From contig NZ_JBFDTP010000002.1 of assembly GCF_040719375.1 (NCBI RefSeq), positions 372,001 through 436,000 on the forward strand: DNA of 64,000 nt. Direction: 5' to 3'. The first letter of the stretch is position 1; each line of letters opens with the position of its first letter. The notes beneath the pieces are model-generated. The model was not told the origin of the DNA and searched no databases. It worked only from the letters and a program-made list of their open reading frames with translations. A program made the translations under genes and the position numbers. Shown here piece by piece: positions 44,592 through 53,284 of this stretch. This stretch comes from Clostridium sp. AN503. Lineage in GTDB: Bacteria; Bacillota; Clostridia; Lachnospirales; Lachnospiraceae.

Positions 44592-44639
44592 TTGACAAAA
44601 CAAGATATTTTATGTATTATTGTACTAAGCACTTAATAC
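44592..44639 (+). promoter_or_regulatory. Promoter and YtrA-type operator of the GntR/ABC operon
   Basis: TTGACA (44592-44597) and TATTAT (44615-44620) are spaced 17 bases apart. Directly downstream, GTACTAAGCACTTAATAC (44622-44639) is an imperfect palindrome (14 of 18 symmetric positions), suited to autorepression by the first gene. Confidence 0.65.
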
Positions 44640-44663
44640 AGTAACACAAAGAGAGGTGATGAT

Positions 44664-45035
44664 ATGGCATGGCAATTTGAAAATAATCTGCCGATCTACA
44701 CACAGATCCTGGAACAGATCCGGCTGGGGATCATTTCGGGCGTATATCCGGCTGGGTCAAAGCTGCCATCGGTCAGAGAACTGGCGTCGGAGGCTTCTGT
44801 CAACCCCAATACCATGCAGAGGGCATTGGCGGAATTAGAGCAGAGCGGGCTGATCTACACGCAGCGGACAGCCGGCAGATTTGTGACGGAGGATTTAGAT
44901 ATGATAGGGAAGCTTAAGAAGAATATTGCAGAAGAGCAGATCAGAAAATTTTTTCAGTCTATGTTAGAATTGGGATTTACAGAGGAAGAGACGATTCAGC
45001 TTATGGAAAAAGCAGTAAAGGAGACAAAATTATGA
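44664..45035 (+). CDS. GntR-family regulator, YtrA subfamily
   Basis: A 123-residue short GntR regulator: winged HTH YPAGSKLPSVRELASEASVN with NPNTMQRALAELEQ, then a short helical dimer tail. There is no large effector domain, which defines YtrA members. The start follows GAGAGGTGATGAT. It is the first gene of an operon with an ABC ATPase and permease, whose genes overlap, and probably represses them unless membrane-active compounds are sensed. Confidence 0.92.
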   Translation: MAWQFENNLPIYTQILEQIRLGIISGVYPAGSKLPSVRELASEASVNPNTMQRALAELEQSGLIYTQRTAGRFVTEDLDMIGKLKKNIAEEQIRKFFQSMLELGFTEEETIQLMEKAVKETKL

Positions 45036-45730
45036 ACACGATTTTAGAATGCAGCCACCTGACAAAACGATATGGTTCGCTGACTGCACTGGATGATGTC
45101 AGTGTTACTGTCCGGCCGGGCCGGATTGTTGGGCTTTTGGGACCCAATGGCAGCGGCAAGTCCACATTTATCAAGACTGTTGCGGGGCTCTTGACGCCTC
45201 AGAAGGGAAGTGTCGCTGTCTGCGGTTTTCCGATCGGAGTGGAGACCAAGAAGCGGGTAGCATATCTGCCGGATAAAGAATACCTGGATGAGAATCTGAG
45301 GGTGGAGCAGCTTGTTGATTATTTCTCGGATTTTTATGAGAATTTCGACAGGAATAAAGCGCAGGAGATGCTGCAATGTCTGGAGATTGATGAAATGCGC
45401 CGTTTTAAAGCGCTATCTAAGGGGACGCGGGAAAAGGTACAGCTGGTTTTAGTCATGAGCCGGAAGGCGGATCTCTATCTGCTTGACGAACCCATTGGAG
45501 GAGTGGACCCTGCGGCACGGGATTATATTTTGAAGACCATTGTTTCTAACTATAATGAAGAGGGATCTATTTTGATCTCCACTCACCTGATCTCCGATAT
45601 CGAGCCGGTCCTGGATGATGTGATCTTCATTAAGGATGGTTCTGTGGTGCTGACCGGTACAGTAGATGAACTGAGGGAGGAACATGGAAAGTCGGTAGAC
45701 GTATTATTCAGGGAGGTGTTCAAATGTTAG
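45032..45730 (+). CDS. ABC transporter ATP-binding protein (YtrB-like)
   Basis: A 232-residue ABC ATPase: Walker A GPNGSGKST, Walker B LYLLDEPIGGVDP with D-loop, switch His in LISTHLISD. The signature is degenerate (LSKGTREK). It overlaps the regulator stop (ATGA) and the permease start by 7 bases. With the permease it forms an exporter-like or cell-envelope ABC unit typical of GntR/YtrA operons. Confidence 0.92.
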   Translation: MNTILECSHLTKRYGSLTALDDVSVTVRPGRIVGLLGPNGSGKSTFIKTVAGLLTPQKGSVAVCGFPIGVETKKRVAYLPDKEYLDENLRVEQLVDYFSDFYENFDRNKAQEMLQCLEIDEMRRFKALSKGTREKVQLVLVMSRKADLYLLDEPIGGVDPAARDYILKTIVSNYNEEGSILISTHLISDIEPVLDDVIFIKDGSVVLTGTVDELREEHGKSVDVLFREVFKC

Positions 45731-46551
45731 GAAAGGTTTTGAAATATGAGATGAGATCGCTGGCGAAGCCGTTTTTGCCGCTGTTTGGAGGCTTCCTGGC
45801 AGTTACGCTTCTGTGCAAGCTGTCCTTTGAGGCGGCTTCAGCCAATGTGGTGAGGGCGGATATCCTGGATCTGGTATCTGTGATGTTCGGCGTGCTGTAT
45901 GGTATCTACGTGGTAGCGTTGTTTGTGATGTCTGCTGTGTTTATTGTCACTCATTTTTACAGGACCATGGCGGGGACCCGTGGTTATTTAAGCCACACGC
46001 TGCCGGTAAAGACCGGCACGCTGATCCATGCCAAGCTGCTGGCAGCCCTGATCTGGCCGGTGATCGCCTGTCTGGTATTGGCTTTTTCTGTTGTTGTGTT
46101 TGCCCTGGGCCATGTATCCTTTGGAGAGTTGGGGATGGCTGCGGCAGAGTTCTTTAAGATAATGGGTGAACTTTTGACGGAGCTTTTTACAGGCCCGGTC
46201 TCCCAGCTTGTCAATATGCCGCTCTTGACGGTTGAGTTGATCCTGTGCGTGATCGCGGAACTTCTCAGCTTCCCGCTGATGGTCTATGCGAGCATTGCCA
46301 TCGGGCAGTTGTTCCTGAAACGCCGGGTGCTCTGGTCTGTAGCGTCATATTTTGGAATGTATATCCTGCTGCAGATCATATGTACATTTTTCATTGGTTA
46401 TATAGGGCATGGAAATTATGCATCGCCGGAGGGCAATGCGCTGTTCGTAAACAGGTTTATGTTTTTTATGACTGCGGTCAACGTTTTGTCGGTAACGGCA
46501 TATTACCTGATCACCAGATATATCTTTTCTAAAAAGCTGAATCTGGAATAA
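45724..46551 (+). CDS. ABC transporter permease
   Basis: A 275-residue membrane protein with about six hydrophobic segments. It starts LGKVLKYEMRSLAKPFLPL, typical of ABC-2-type permeases, and has RTMAGTRGYLSHTLPV in the first cytoplasmic loop. It overlaps the ATPase gene and should be its membrane partner. Substrate unknown. Confidence 0.85.
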   Translation: MLGKVLKYEMRSLAKPFLPLFGGFLAVTLLCKLSFEAASANVVRADILDLVSVMFGVLYGIYVVALFVMSAVFIVTHFYRTMAGTRGYLSHTLPVKTGTLIHAKLLAALIWPVIACLVLAFSVVVFALGHVSFGELGMAAAEFFKIMGELLTELFTGPVSQLVNMPLLTVELILCVIAELLSFPLMVYASIAIGQLFLKRRVLWSVASYFGMYILLQIICTFFIGYIGHGNYASPEGNALFVNRFMFFMTAVNVLSVTAYYLITRYIFSKKLNLE

Positions 46552-46593
46552 ATTGGGAGCCGTATGCCGCCGCATGCAGTCTGCTGCCGTTTG

Positions 46594-46642
46594 AGATGGC
46601 CGGCCGGTCAGACACGAGTTTGTCTGTGCCGGCCGGCCATCT
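46594..46642. terminator. Long palindrome between convergent permease and SDR genes
   Basis: A perfect 14-bp GC-rich stem (46594-46607 with 46629-46642) is extended by CAGACA/TGTCTG (46609-46614 with 46621-46626). It is placed as a bidirectional terminator, though U-runs are poor (CTGTTTGTT on plus). Confidence 0.65.
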
Positions 46643-46648
46643 GTTTGT

Positions 46649-47380
46649 TCAGATCCAGCCGCCGTCCATCCCGATCACCTGACCGGTCAGGTAGCTGCCT
46701 TTGTAGCCCAGATGGTAAACAAAATCGGCGATCTCCTCCGCCCGTCCAAGTCTGCCGGCCGGGATACTGTCCACCAGGCGGATCAGCTCTTCTTCCTCCA
46801 TCCACTGGTTCATCTCCGTATCGATGGCTCCGCAGGCCACGGCGTTGACCTGGATATTGCTGGGAGCCAGTTCCTTGGCAAGGGCGCGGGTAAACGCGTT
46901 GATACCGCCTTTGGTGGCGGAGTAGGCTACTTCGCAGGATGCGCCCACATTCCCCCATACGGAAGAAATGTTTACGATCTTCCCCCCTCCGCCCGCAAGC
47001 ATCATGGGAATCGCCAGTTTGCAGCAGTTGAACACGGAGGTTAAGTTGGTGCGCAGGATGCGGTCCCAGTCCTCACAGCTCATATCCTGCAAAAGGCCAA
47101 TATAATCGATTCCTGCGTTGTTTACCAGGACATCCAGGGTACCGTATTGTTTCTGGATGGTCTTGAACAGCTGCCCGCATGCGGCCATGTCTCCCATGTC
47201 GCCCAAAACTGCGGTGCAGGTTGTCTGGTAGCCTTCGATTTCTTTCTTCGTCTGGAGCAATTCCTGCTCCCTGTGGGCACAGTTGATCACCACATGATAT
47301 CCTTTTTTTGCAAATTTCACAGCGATGGCTTTTCCGATCCCACGGGAAGCTCCAGTTACAAGCACTACTTTTTTAGCCAT
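46649..47380 (-). CDS. Short-chain dehydrogenase/reductase (FabG-like)
   Basis: A 243-residue SDR with the cofactor motif TGASRGIGKAIAVKF, NNAGIDY, and the catalytic Ser/Tyr/Lys set in ISSVWGNVGASCEVAYSATK. It is close to 3-oxoacyl-ACP reductases, but no fatty-acid genes are near, so the substrate is open. The start follows AAAAGGGGATG. It stands alone, convergent with the ABC permease. Confidence 0.9.
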   Translation of the reverse strand: MAKKVVLVTGASRGIGKAIAVKFAKKGYHVVINCAHREQELLQTKKEIEGYQTTCTAVLGDMGDMAACGQLFKTIQKQYGTLDVLVNNAGIDYIGLLQDMSCEDWDRILRTNLTSVFNCCKLAIPMMLAGGGGKIVNISSVWGNVGASCEVAYSATKGGINAFTRALAKELAPSNIQVNAVACGAIDTEMNQWMEEEELIRLVDSIPAGRLGRAEEIADFVYHLGYKGSYLTGQVIGMDGGWI

Positions 47381-47568
47381 AAAATCATCCCCTTTTCATA
47401 AACTTATTATACCACAACTGTGCAGGAAACCAAACTGGAAACAGGTAATATTTTACAATTAGATTACATTTTAAAGAACGGTCTGTATCTTTAAAAAGAC
47501 TTGTGATATACTTAAATACAAATCGGTTTGGAACAATGTGTAAAGCAGACAGGACAGGAGAGAATTGC

Positions 47569-48615
47569 ATGGAAAAACAGTATGATCTGGTTATTATCGG
47601 TTCAGGCCCGGCAGGACTGGCAGCCGCGATCTATGCCCAGAGGGCAAAGCTTGATACCCTTGTGATAGAGAAAGAGATGATGAGCGGAGGACAGGTGCTC
47701 ACCACCTATGAAGTGGATAATTATCCGGGGCTTCCGGGCATAGGAGGATTTGATCTGGGGGAGAAGTTCCGCCAGCACGCAGAGCAGCTCCAGACAGAAT
47801 TTGCTGAGGATGAGATACACCGGATCGAGCTGGAGGCAGCTGGAGCCGGAACTGGAGGCAGTGACGAAAAAGCCGGAGCGGGGAGCCGGGATGCGGACGG
47901 CGAGCTGCAGGCGGCAGAGCTCCATGCGACGGAGCTGCAGGCTGTGGCGCCGAAAGAGGGCAGCAGTGTTTGGAAAAAGATTGTCGGTGCAAAGGATACT
48001 TACCTGGCAAAAAGTGTGATCATTGCTACGGGAGCTACCCACAGAAAGCTGGGCGTGCCCGGCGAGGAGAGGCTGGCCGGCATGGGCGTCAGTTACTGCG
48101 CGACCTGTGACGGCGCGTTTTTCCGGAAAAAGGTGACCGCTGTGATAGGCGGCGGGGATGTGGCGATCGAGGATGCGATCTTCCTGGCAAGGATGTGCGA
48201 GCATGTGTATCTGATCCACCGCAGGGATGAGCTGCGCGGGGCAAAGTCCCTGCAGGAGAGCCTGTTTGCCCTGGACAATGTGACTGTGCTCTGGGACAGC
48301 GTGGTGGAGGAGATTCAGGGGGAAGAGAAGGTGAGCGCCCTGGCAGTGAAGAATGTGAAGACCGGGGAGAGATCCACACTTCCGGTAAACGGCGTATTCA
48401 TTGCAGTGGGGATCACGCCCAACAGCGCGCCTTATGAGGGCCTGGTGGATATGGACCACGGTTATATCAAGGCAGATGAGACCGGAGCGACCAGCATTCC
48501 CGGTATCTATGCGGTGGGAGATGTACGCACGAAGCAGCTCCGGCAGATTGTGACCGCCGTGGCGGATGGGGCCAACGCAGTGACCAGTGCGGAACGTTAC
48601 CTGACAGAGTATTAA
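47569..48615 (+). CDS. trxB: Thioredoxin reductase with internal low-complexity insert
   Basis: A 348-residue flavoprotein. It has the FAD motif IIGSGPAGLAAAIYA, the redox pair Cys177-Cys180 in YCATCDGAFF, and the NADPH motif GGGDVAIEDAIFLA. Residues about 88-136 are an Ala/Glu/Gly-rich insert absent from normal TrxB (about 310 residues), including the repeats ELQAA ELHAT ELQAV. The start is the ATG at 47569 after GGACAGGAGAGAATTGC. It reduces thioredoxin with NADPH. Confidence 0.92.
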   Translation: MEKQYDLVIIGSGPAGLAAAIYAQRAKLDTLVIEKEMMSGGQVLTTYEVDNYPGLPGIGGFDLGEKFRQHAEQLQTEFAEDEIHRIELEAAGAGTGGSDEKAGAGSRDADGELQAAELHATELQAVAPKEGSSVWKKIVGAKDTYLAKSVIIATGATHRKLGVPGEERLAGMGVSYCATCDGAFFRKKVTAVIGGGDVAIEDAIFLARMCEHVYLIHRRDELRGAKSLQESLFALDNVTVLWDSVVEEIQGEEKVSALAVKNVKTGERSTLPVNGVFIAVGITPNSAPYEGLVDMDHGYIKADETGATSIPGIYAVGDVRTKQLRQIVTAVADGANAVTSAERYLTEY

Positions 48616-48631
48616 GGAGGCAGGGCAACCA

Positions 48632-49900
48632 ATGAGGAAGATTTTAAAAGTACTGGCAGCTGGCTGCCTTTGTACTGCCTTCGCAGGCAATATCACGGCG
48701 TATGCGGCGGTGGAAAAGTCGGTTCATGAAGTGACCCTGGTGACTGCTCAGGCGGACTATGCCAATATAGCAGTTTCCCAGGTGACAGATTATGTGAATA
48801 TCCGGGAGCAGGCAACCACCAGCAGCAAGATTGTCGGAAAGATTTACAACAACTGTGCAGCCACGATCCTGGAGACCGTGGAGGGAGAAGGCGGGACCTG
48901 GTACCGGATACAGTCCGGTACAGTCAACGGCTTCATCAAGGCGCAGTATTTTATAACCGGGGAAGCCGCGGAGAAGCTGGCCCAGTCTATCGGGCGGGAG
49001 TTTGTGACCGTCAATGCGGACAACCTTCGTCTGCGGTCAGAACCGAACCTGACCAGCGAGACATTGACCCTGCTTTCCCAGGGCGCGCGGTATGTGGTAC
49101 AGGGGGAGGACGGCGACTTTTTTAAGGTGGAAGTTGATGCGGACTTGATCGGTTACATTGCCCAGTCCTACTGTAAAACTGAGGTGGAATTTGACCAGGC
49201 AGTATCACTGGAGGAGGAGCGGCAGAAGCTGGAGGAAGAATCCCAGAGAAAGCGGGCTGCGGATACGGCGATCGCGGCGCTTGAGCAGGTGAAGCGCGTG
49301 GAGGCGAACCGGGAGGCGTCGGCTGGGGCAGCGCCGGCCCCTGTGAACACAGAGGAGTTGATCATCGCAGCCAATCCGGTCCAGAGCAATAACCCCCAGA
49401 GCGCATCTGCGCCGACTACGGCAGCAGCATCCAAACCGGCAGCGACTCCGGCAGGAGGTCCGGGCGGAAGCGGTAATAACAGTAGCGGCAATGGCAGCAG
49501 TACGGTTTCGGAAGGGCCGGGTTCTGCGGCGGTGGTATCCGCTACCAGGACCGCGATTGTGGCTTACGCCAAGCAGTTCCTTGGCAATCCTTACGTATAT
49601 GGAGGTACCAGCCTGACAAACGGAGCGGACTGTTCCGGATTTACACAGGGCGTATTTGCGCATTTTGGAATTACCACAGGGCGCAGCTCACGGGATCAGG
49701 CGGATAAGGGACGGGAGATCGCGGTGGCGGATGTGCAGCCGGGAGATCTGCTGTTCTATGCCAGCGGGGATTATATCAACCATGTGGCAATATACATAGG
49801 CGGCGGGCAGATCATTCATTCCAGCACCCCGACCACAGGTATCACCATTACCAAATATAATTACCGTACTCCGTGCAAAGCCGTGACATTCCTGGATTAG
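48632..49900 (+). CDS. SH3-domain NlpC/P60 cell-wall hydrolase
   Basis: A 422-residue secreted enzyme. It has a signal peptide (1-26), two SH3b domains (about 48-106 and 122-182), a charged coiled coil (188-226), a Pro/Ala/Gly/Ser linker (228-300) and an NlpC/P60 domain (303-422). The catalytic Cys is Cys334 in NGADCSGFTQGVF, and the His lies in NHVAIYIGGGQIIHSS. It should cut peptidoglycan stem peptides at the surface. It follows trxB by 16 bases and precedes an acyltransferase. Confidence 0.94.
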   Translation: MRKILKVLAAGCLCTAFAGNITAYAAVEKSVHEVTLVTAQADYANIAVSQVTDYVNIREQATTSSKIVGKIYNNCAATILETVEGEGGTWYRIQSGTVNGFIKAQYFITGEAAEKLAQSIGREFVTVNADNLRLRSEPNLTSETLTLLSQGARYVVQGEDGDFFKVEVDADLIGYIAQSYCKTEVEFDQAVSLEEERQKLEEESQRKRAADTAIAALEQVKRVEANREASAGAAPAPVNTEELIIAANPVQSNNPQSASAPTTAAASKPAATPAGGPGGSGNNSSGNGSSTVSEGPGSAAVVSATRTAIVAYAKQFLGNPYVYGGTSLTNGADCSGFTQGVFAHFGITTGRSSRDQADKGREIAVADVQPGDLLFYASGDYINHVAIYIGGGQIIHSSTPTTGITITKYNYRTPCKAVTFLD

Positions 49901-49912
49901 GAGGCCGGCAGA

Positions 49913-51073
49913 ATGGAGAAAAAACAACAATTTTACGGCTTGGATATCCTGAAATTCGTCATGGCGGTCCTGGTAGCGGCACGCCATATGATCCAGGTGT
50001 TCTACGCTGGTGACAGCCGGTGGCGGCTGCTTGTAGGGTCCTGGCTGTCCAATCTGGCAGTGCCGGTGTTTTTCATTATCGCAGGTTTTCTGCTGTTTCG
50101 GAAAGTGCCGGAGCCGTTGACTGCGCGTCGCTATATGCGGACGGCAGGCGGCGCCGGGGGGAGAGGCGGCACGGATGCCGCGGCCGGAGAAATACAAAGC
50201 GGCACGGACGCTGTCAGCAGTGCAGCAGTAAATGCTGTTAAGGAACTGCGCCGGTCCGGAAGAAATACGGTCTTTGTCTATTGCTGGCGGATCTTAAAGC
50301 TGTACCTGCTCTGGTGCGTGCTATACTGGCCCATCGATATCTACAACTGGTATCACGGAGTGGAGAGTGTGCGTGAATTTGTGATCCACTATATCAGATC
50401 CTTTTTCTTTTCCAGCACTATCGCCCAGCTGTGGTATCTGCCGGCGCTGATCGTGGCCTGCCTGATCGTGTGGACATGTTACCGGTGCGGGATGCGCATC
50501 TGGCAGATCCTGGCAGTGACTGGGATCCTGTTTGTGATGGGATGTATCGGGGATAACTGGTATTTCACCCAGTATCTGCCCCAGAGCTGGCAGCAGCTGA
50601 TCTACGCATACGGGCAGCATTTTATGACCATGAGAAACGGCGTGTTCTACGGAAGCTTCTATGTCTGCCTGGGCCTGCTGTTTGCAAAAAAGAGCTGGAA
50701 GCTTCCGCTGTGGATGGCTGCGGCGGGGAGCCTGGTGTTTGTATATGCGGCGTACCGGGAGGTGCGGCACTGCCAGAATATCAATATGGTGTTCATGGCT
50801 GCGCCTGCGGCCTGCTGTCTGGTGGAGACGGCTCTTTTGCTGCGGTTGAAAGACAGGAAACTGTATCCCCGGCTGCGGGCTATGAGCGAGTGGGTTTACC
50901 TGTCACATTTCTACTTCTTTTACGTATTTTCCTGGACGGCGCCATGGAATCCGGTTCCGCTGACAGAGCGGAATATCGCGCTCTTTATCTTTGTGCCGAT
51001 GGTGCTGTTTGCGTGGTGCATGGCCTGTCTGTCAGAGCAGGAGCGGTTTCGGTGGATACGCAGGCTGATTTAA
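49913..51073 (+). CDS. Membrane acyltransferase family protein
   Basis: A 386-residue integral membrane protein of the acyltransferase-3 type with about ten hydrophobic segments. It starts FYGLDILKFVMAVLVAARHM, with the family His in ARHMIQ. Residues about 76-118 form a Gly/Ala-rich hydrophilic insert with short DNA repeats. These enzymes acylate surface sugars or peptidoglycan. It lies 13 bases after the NlpC/P60 gene, which fits a cell-envelope role. Confidence 0.87.
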   Translation: MEKKQQFYGLDILKFVMAVLVAARHMIQVFYAGDSRWRLLVGSWLSNLAVPVFFIIAGFLLFRKVPEPLTARRYMRTAGGAGGRGGTDAAAGEIQSGTDAVSSAAVNAVKELRRSGRNTVFVYCWRILKLYLLWCVLYWPIDIYNWYHGVESVREFVIHYIRSFFFSSTIAQLWYLPALIVACLIVWTCYRCGMRIWQILAVTGILFVMGCIGDNWYFTQYLPQSWQQLIYAYGQHFMTMRNGVFYGSFYVCLGLLFAKKSWKLPLWMAAAGSLVFVYAAYREVRHCQNINMVFMAAPAACCLVETALLLRLKDRKLYPRLRAMSEWVYLSHFYFFYVFSWTAPWNPVPLTERNIALFIFVPMVLFAWCMACLSEQERFRWIRRLI

Positions 51074-51117
51074 CGGGTGGCAGAAAGTGGTTCTGAAAAT
51101 TAATGAAAGAGGGAAGA

Positions 51118-51206
51118 GAAGCCTCCGGGACGGTGGGAAAAGTTTCTGTGTCTGCGAACGGAAGACACTTAGAAATCTTTTTTCACCGTCCTGGAGGCTT
51201 CTTTTT
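51118..51206 (+). terminator. Large hairpin terminator after the acyltransferase gene
   Basis: An 18-bp outer stem with one G-U pair (51118-51135 with 51184-51201) and inner pairing (TTTCTGTGTCT region with AGACACTTAGAAA) make one hairpin of about 84 bases followed by TTTTT. The rest of 51074-51297 shows no gene. Confidence 0.8.
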
Positions 51207-51297
51207 CCTGCCGAGGGGATTGGCGAAACGGTCGCTGGGGGCCGGCGGGGAATACAAGGAGTGGAGTGTCAAAAAATATGTAAAAGCGTAAAAGGTC

Positions 51298-51353
51298 TTG
51301 ACAAATGATTCGATGTCGAAGTATTATGGAGATAAGGATACTTCGATATCGAA
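51298..51353 (+). promoter_or_regulatory. Promoter with two MarR-type operators
   Basis: TTGACA (51298-51303) and TATTAT (51322-51327), 18-base spacer. TTCGATGTCGAA lies inside the spacer (51309-51320) and a perfect palindrome TTCGATATCGAA lies downstream (51342-51353), 33 bases centre to centre. Occupation of either would block the promoter; the downstream MarR gene is the obvious repressor. Confidence 0.75.
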
Positions 51354-51378
51354 ATAAAAGGAAAAGAGGGAACATATT

Positions 51379-52701
51379 ATGGTTTACGAGGGTGAGGAGA
51401 AGTTAAAGAAGCAGGCGGAGAGTGGTTTTCCGAAAGGGATCACGAAGATCTGTGACAATGTGTATTTTGCGCTTGGGTATGGCGGGAGTACCTGTACGTT
51501 GGTGATAGGGGAGAATTCCTGTGTGCTTGTGGATACGCTTAATGGCGTAGCGCCCGCAAGGGCTGCGAAGGAGGAGTTTGAGAAGATTACGGATAAGCCG
51601 ATCCGGACGATCGTCTATACTCATTACTTCCATTTTGACCACACTTCGGGAGCAAAAGTATTTGCGGAGGAGGGGACAAGGATCATTGGGCGGAAACCGA
51701 CATATCCCCAGTTTGGACGGACTGGCATGATCAAGGATATCTGCGGAGTGCGCGGAGCCAGGCAGTTTGGTGTGGGACTGACACCGGAGGAGGCGATCTG
51801 TGTCGGCATTGGTCCGAGAAATGAGATCAACGGGGAAAAGGGAAGCCTGCCATGCAATGAATTTTTTGAGGAAGAGAAGCTGGAGTTGGACATCGACGGG
51901 ATCAAGATGGTTCTTGTGGCGGCTCCGGGCGAGACGGATGACCAGATTTTTATCTGGTTCCCACAGTATAAGGTACTGTGCTGCGGCGACAATTACTATG
52001 AATCCTGGCCGAACCTCTATGCGATCCGCGGAGGGCAGTACCGGGATATCAGCGGTTGGATCGATTCTCTGGATAAGATGAGAGAGTACGGGGCGGAGTA
52101 CCTGCTTCCAGGGCATACCAGAGCCGTGATTGGAAGTGCGGCGGTGGAGACTACCCTGAAAAACTACCGGGATGCATTGGAATACGTGTTGGTGGAGACC
52201 CTGCGCGGGATGAATGAGGGACTTACACCGGATGAACTGGTGGAAACGGTGCGGTTGCCGGAGGAGCTTGCGAACCTTCCTTATCTGCAGGAATATTACG
52301 GGACCGTGGAATGGTCGGTCCGTTCTGTCTATACCGGATATTTGGGCTGGTTTGACGGGAATCCGACGAAGCTGGGGCATATGCCGGTCAGAGACCGCGC
52401 AGAAAAGACGGTTGCCATGATGGGCGGTGCACAGGCAGTGCTGGCTGAAGCAAAGGCCGCCCTGAAACGGGGAGATGCCCAGTGGTCGGCAGAACTCTGC
52501 GACCTTTTGCTTGACAGTGGGAATGGAGAGGCCGCAGGTCTTAAGGCGGATGCCCTGACAGAACTCGGAAGAAGGCAGACAAGCGCCAATGCCCGTCATT
52601 ACTATCTGGCCTGTGCCAAACAGCTGAGAGGAGAGGGCGAGGTGCTGAAGCTGAATGGTGCTATGCAGGATGTAGGCAAAAAACAGAGGGATAATGGATG
52701 A
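51379..52701 (+). CDS. Alkylsulfatase-like metallo-beta-lactamase-fold hydrolase
   Basis: A 440-residue MBL-fold protein. The metal site reads THYFHFDHTSG, one residue longer than the usual THxHxDH; later blocks are CCGDNYYESWPN and LLPGHTRAV. The second half has the alkylsulfatase dimerisation pattern (SVRSVYTGYLGWFDGNPTKL) and an SCP2-like end. SDS-hydrolase relatives cleave alkyl sulfate esters. The gene is followed by, and overlaps (ATGA), a MarR regulator, a typical detoxification pair. The altered metal motif leaves activity uncertain. Confidence 0.85.
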   Translation: MVYEGEEKLKKQAESGFPKGITKICDNVYFALGYGGSTCTLVIGENSCVLVDTLNGVAPARAAKEEFEKITDKPIRTIVYTHYFHFDHTSGAKVFAEEGTRIIGRKPTYPQFGRTGMIKDICGVRGARQFGVGLTPEEAICVGIGPRNEINGEKGSLPCNEFFEEEKLELDIDGIKMVLVAAPGETDDQIFIWFPQYKVLCCGDNYYESWPNLYAIRGGQYRDISGWIDSLDKMREYGAEYLLPGHTRAVIGSAAVETTLKNYRDALEYVLVETLRGMNEGLTPDELVETVRLPEELANLPYLQEYYGTVEWSVRSVYTGYLGWFDGNPTKLGHMPVRDRAEKTVAMMGGAQAVLAEAKAALKRGDAQWSAELCDLLLDSGNGEAAGLKADALTELGRRQTSANARHYYLACAKQLRGEGEVLKLNGAMQDVGKKQRDNG

Positions 52702-53153
52702 TTGATAACACGTTTACGTTGATCAGCCGTATAGATGGCGAGATACGGCGTTTCATTATGGACCAGCTTGCTGCGGAGGGAATCACCGATATTGTACCCT
52801 CCCATGGAACCATCATTGTGGAGCTGATGAAGCATGGACGGCTTTCCATGAATGAGCTGGCTCGCCATATTGACAGGACGCCTCAGACGGTCACCTGTCT
52901 GGTGAAGAAGCTCGTAAAGGAAGGGTATGTGGAAACGGGGAAGGGAACAGAGGACAGCCGGGTGACCATGGCCGGCCTTACAGAAAAGGGGAGGACCCTG
53001 GCGGCGATCCTGTGCAGGATCTCGGAACAGATCTACCAGATTCAGTATAGCGGGATTGCCAAGGGGGATATCCGTATCCTGCGAAGCTCCCTCATGCAGA
53101 TGTACGAGAATTTTTCAGAGAGGGAAGATGCAAAAGAGGGGCGCAGGGCATAA
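52698..53153 (+). CDS. MarR-family transcriptional regulator
   Basis: A 151-residue winged-helix MarR protein: GRLSMNELARHIDRTPQTVTCLVKKL recognition region and wing EGYVETGKGTEDSRVTMAGLTEKG. Its start overlaps the stop of the alkylsulfatase-like gene by ATGA, so they are co-translated. It very likely represses the operon through the two TTCGATATCGAA-type palindromes at 51309-51353 and is released by an anionic or lipophilic compound. Confidence 0.92.
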   Translation: MIDNTFTLISRIDGEIRRFIMDQLAAEGITDIVPSHGTIIVELMKHGRLSMNELARHIDRTPQTVTCLVKKLVKEGYVETGKGTEDSRVTMAGLTEKGRTLAAILCRISEQIYQIQYSGIAKGDIRILRSSLMQMYENFSEREDAKEGRRA

Positions 53154-53215
53154 GGACATAGTATAAGAGCATGACATGAAAACAGGCCGTTATAAGGACT
53201 GTGCATAAAAAGAAG

Positions 53216-53244
53216 CGCCGGAAGGATGTCATTCCCTTCCGGCG
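53216..53244 (-). terminator. Terminator of hpf
   Basis: CGCCGGAAGG (53216-53225) pairs with CCTTCCGGCG (53235-53244). On the minus strand it is followed by CTTCTTTTTATG. Confidence 0.8.
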
Positions 53245-53284
53245 TTATCACTGCCTGTCCGTATGATTTATCACAAATGAAATG

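Noticed and set aside
46649..47380. SDR gene as fabG of fatty-acid synthesis
   Set aside because: No fab genes are next to it; the sequence only supports a FabG-like SDR, so no gene symbol was given.
51118..51206. Long hairpin as a retron msr/msd RNA
   Set aside because: No reverse transcriptase gene is nearby, and the T-run after the stem fits a terminator.
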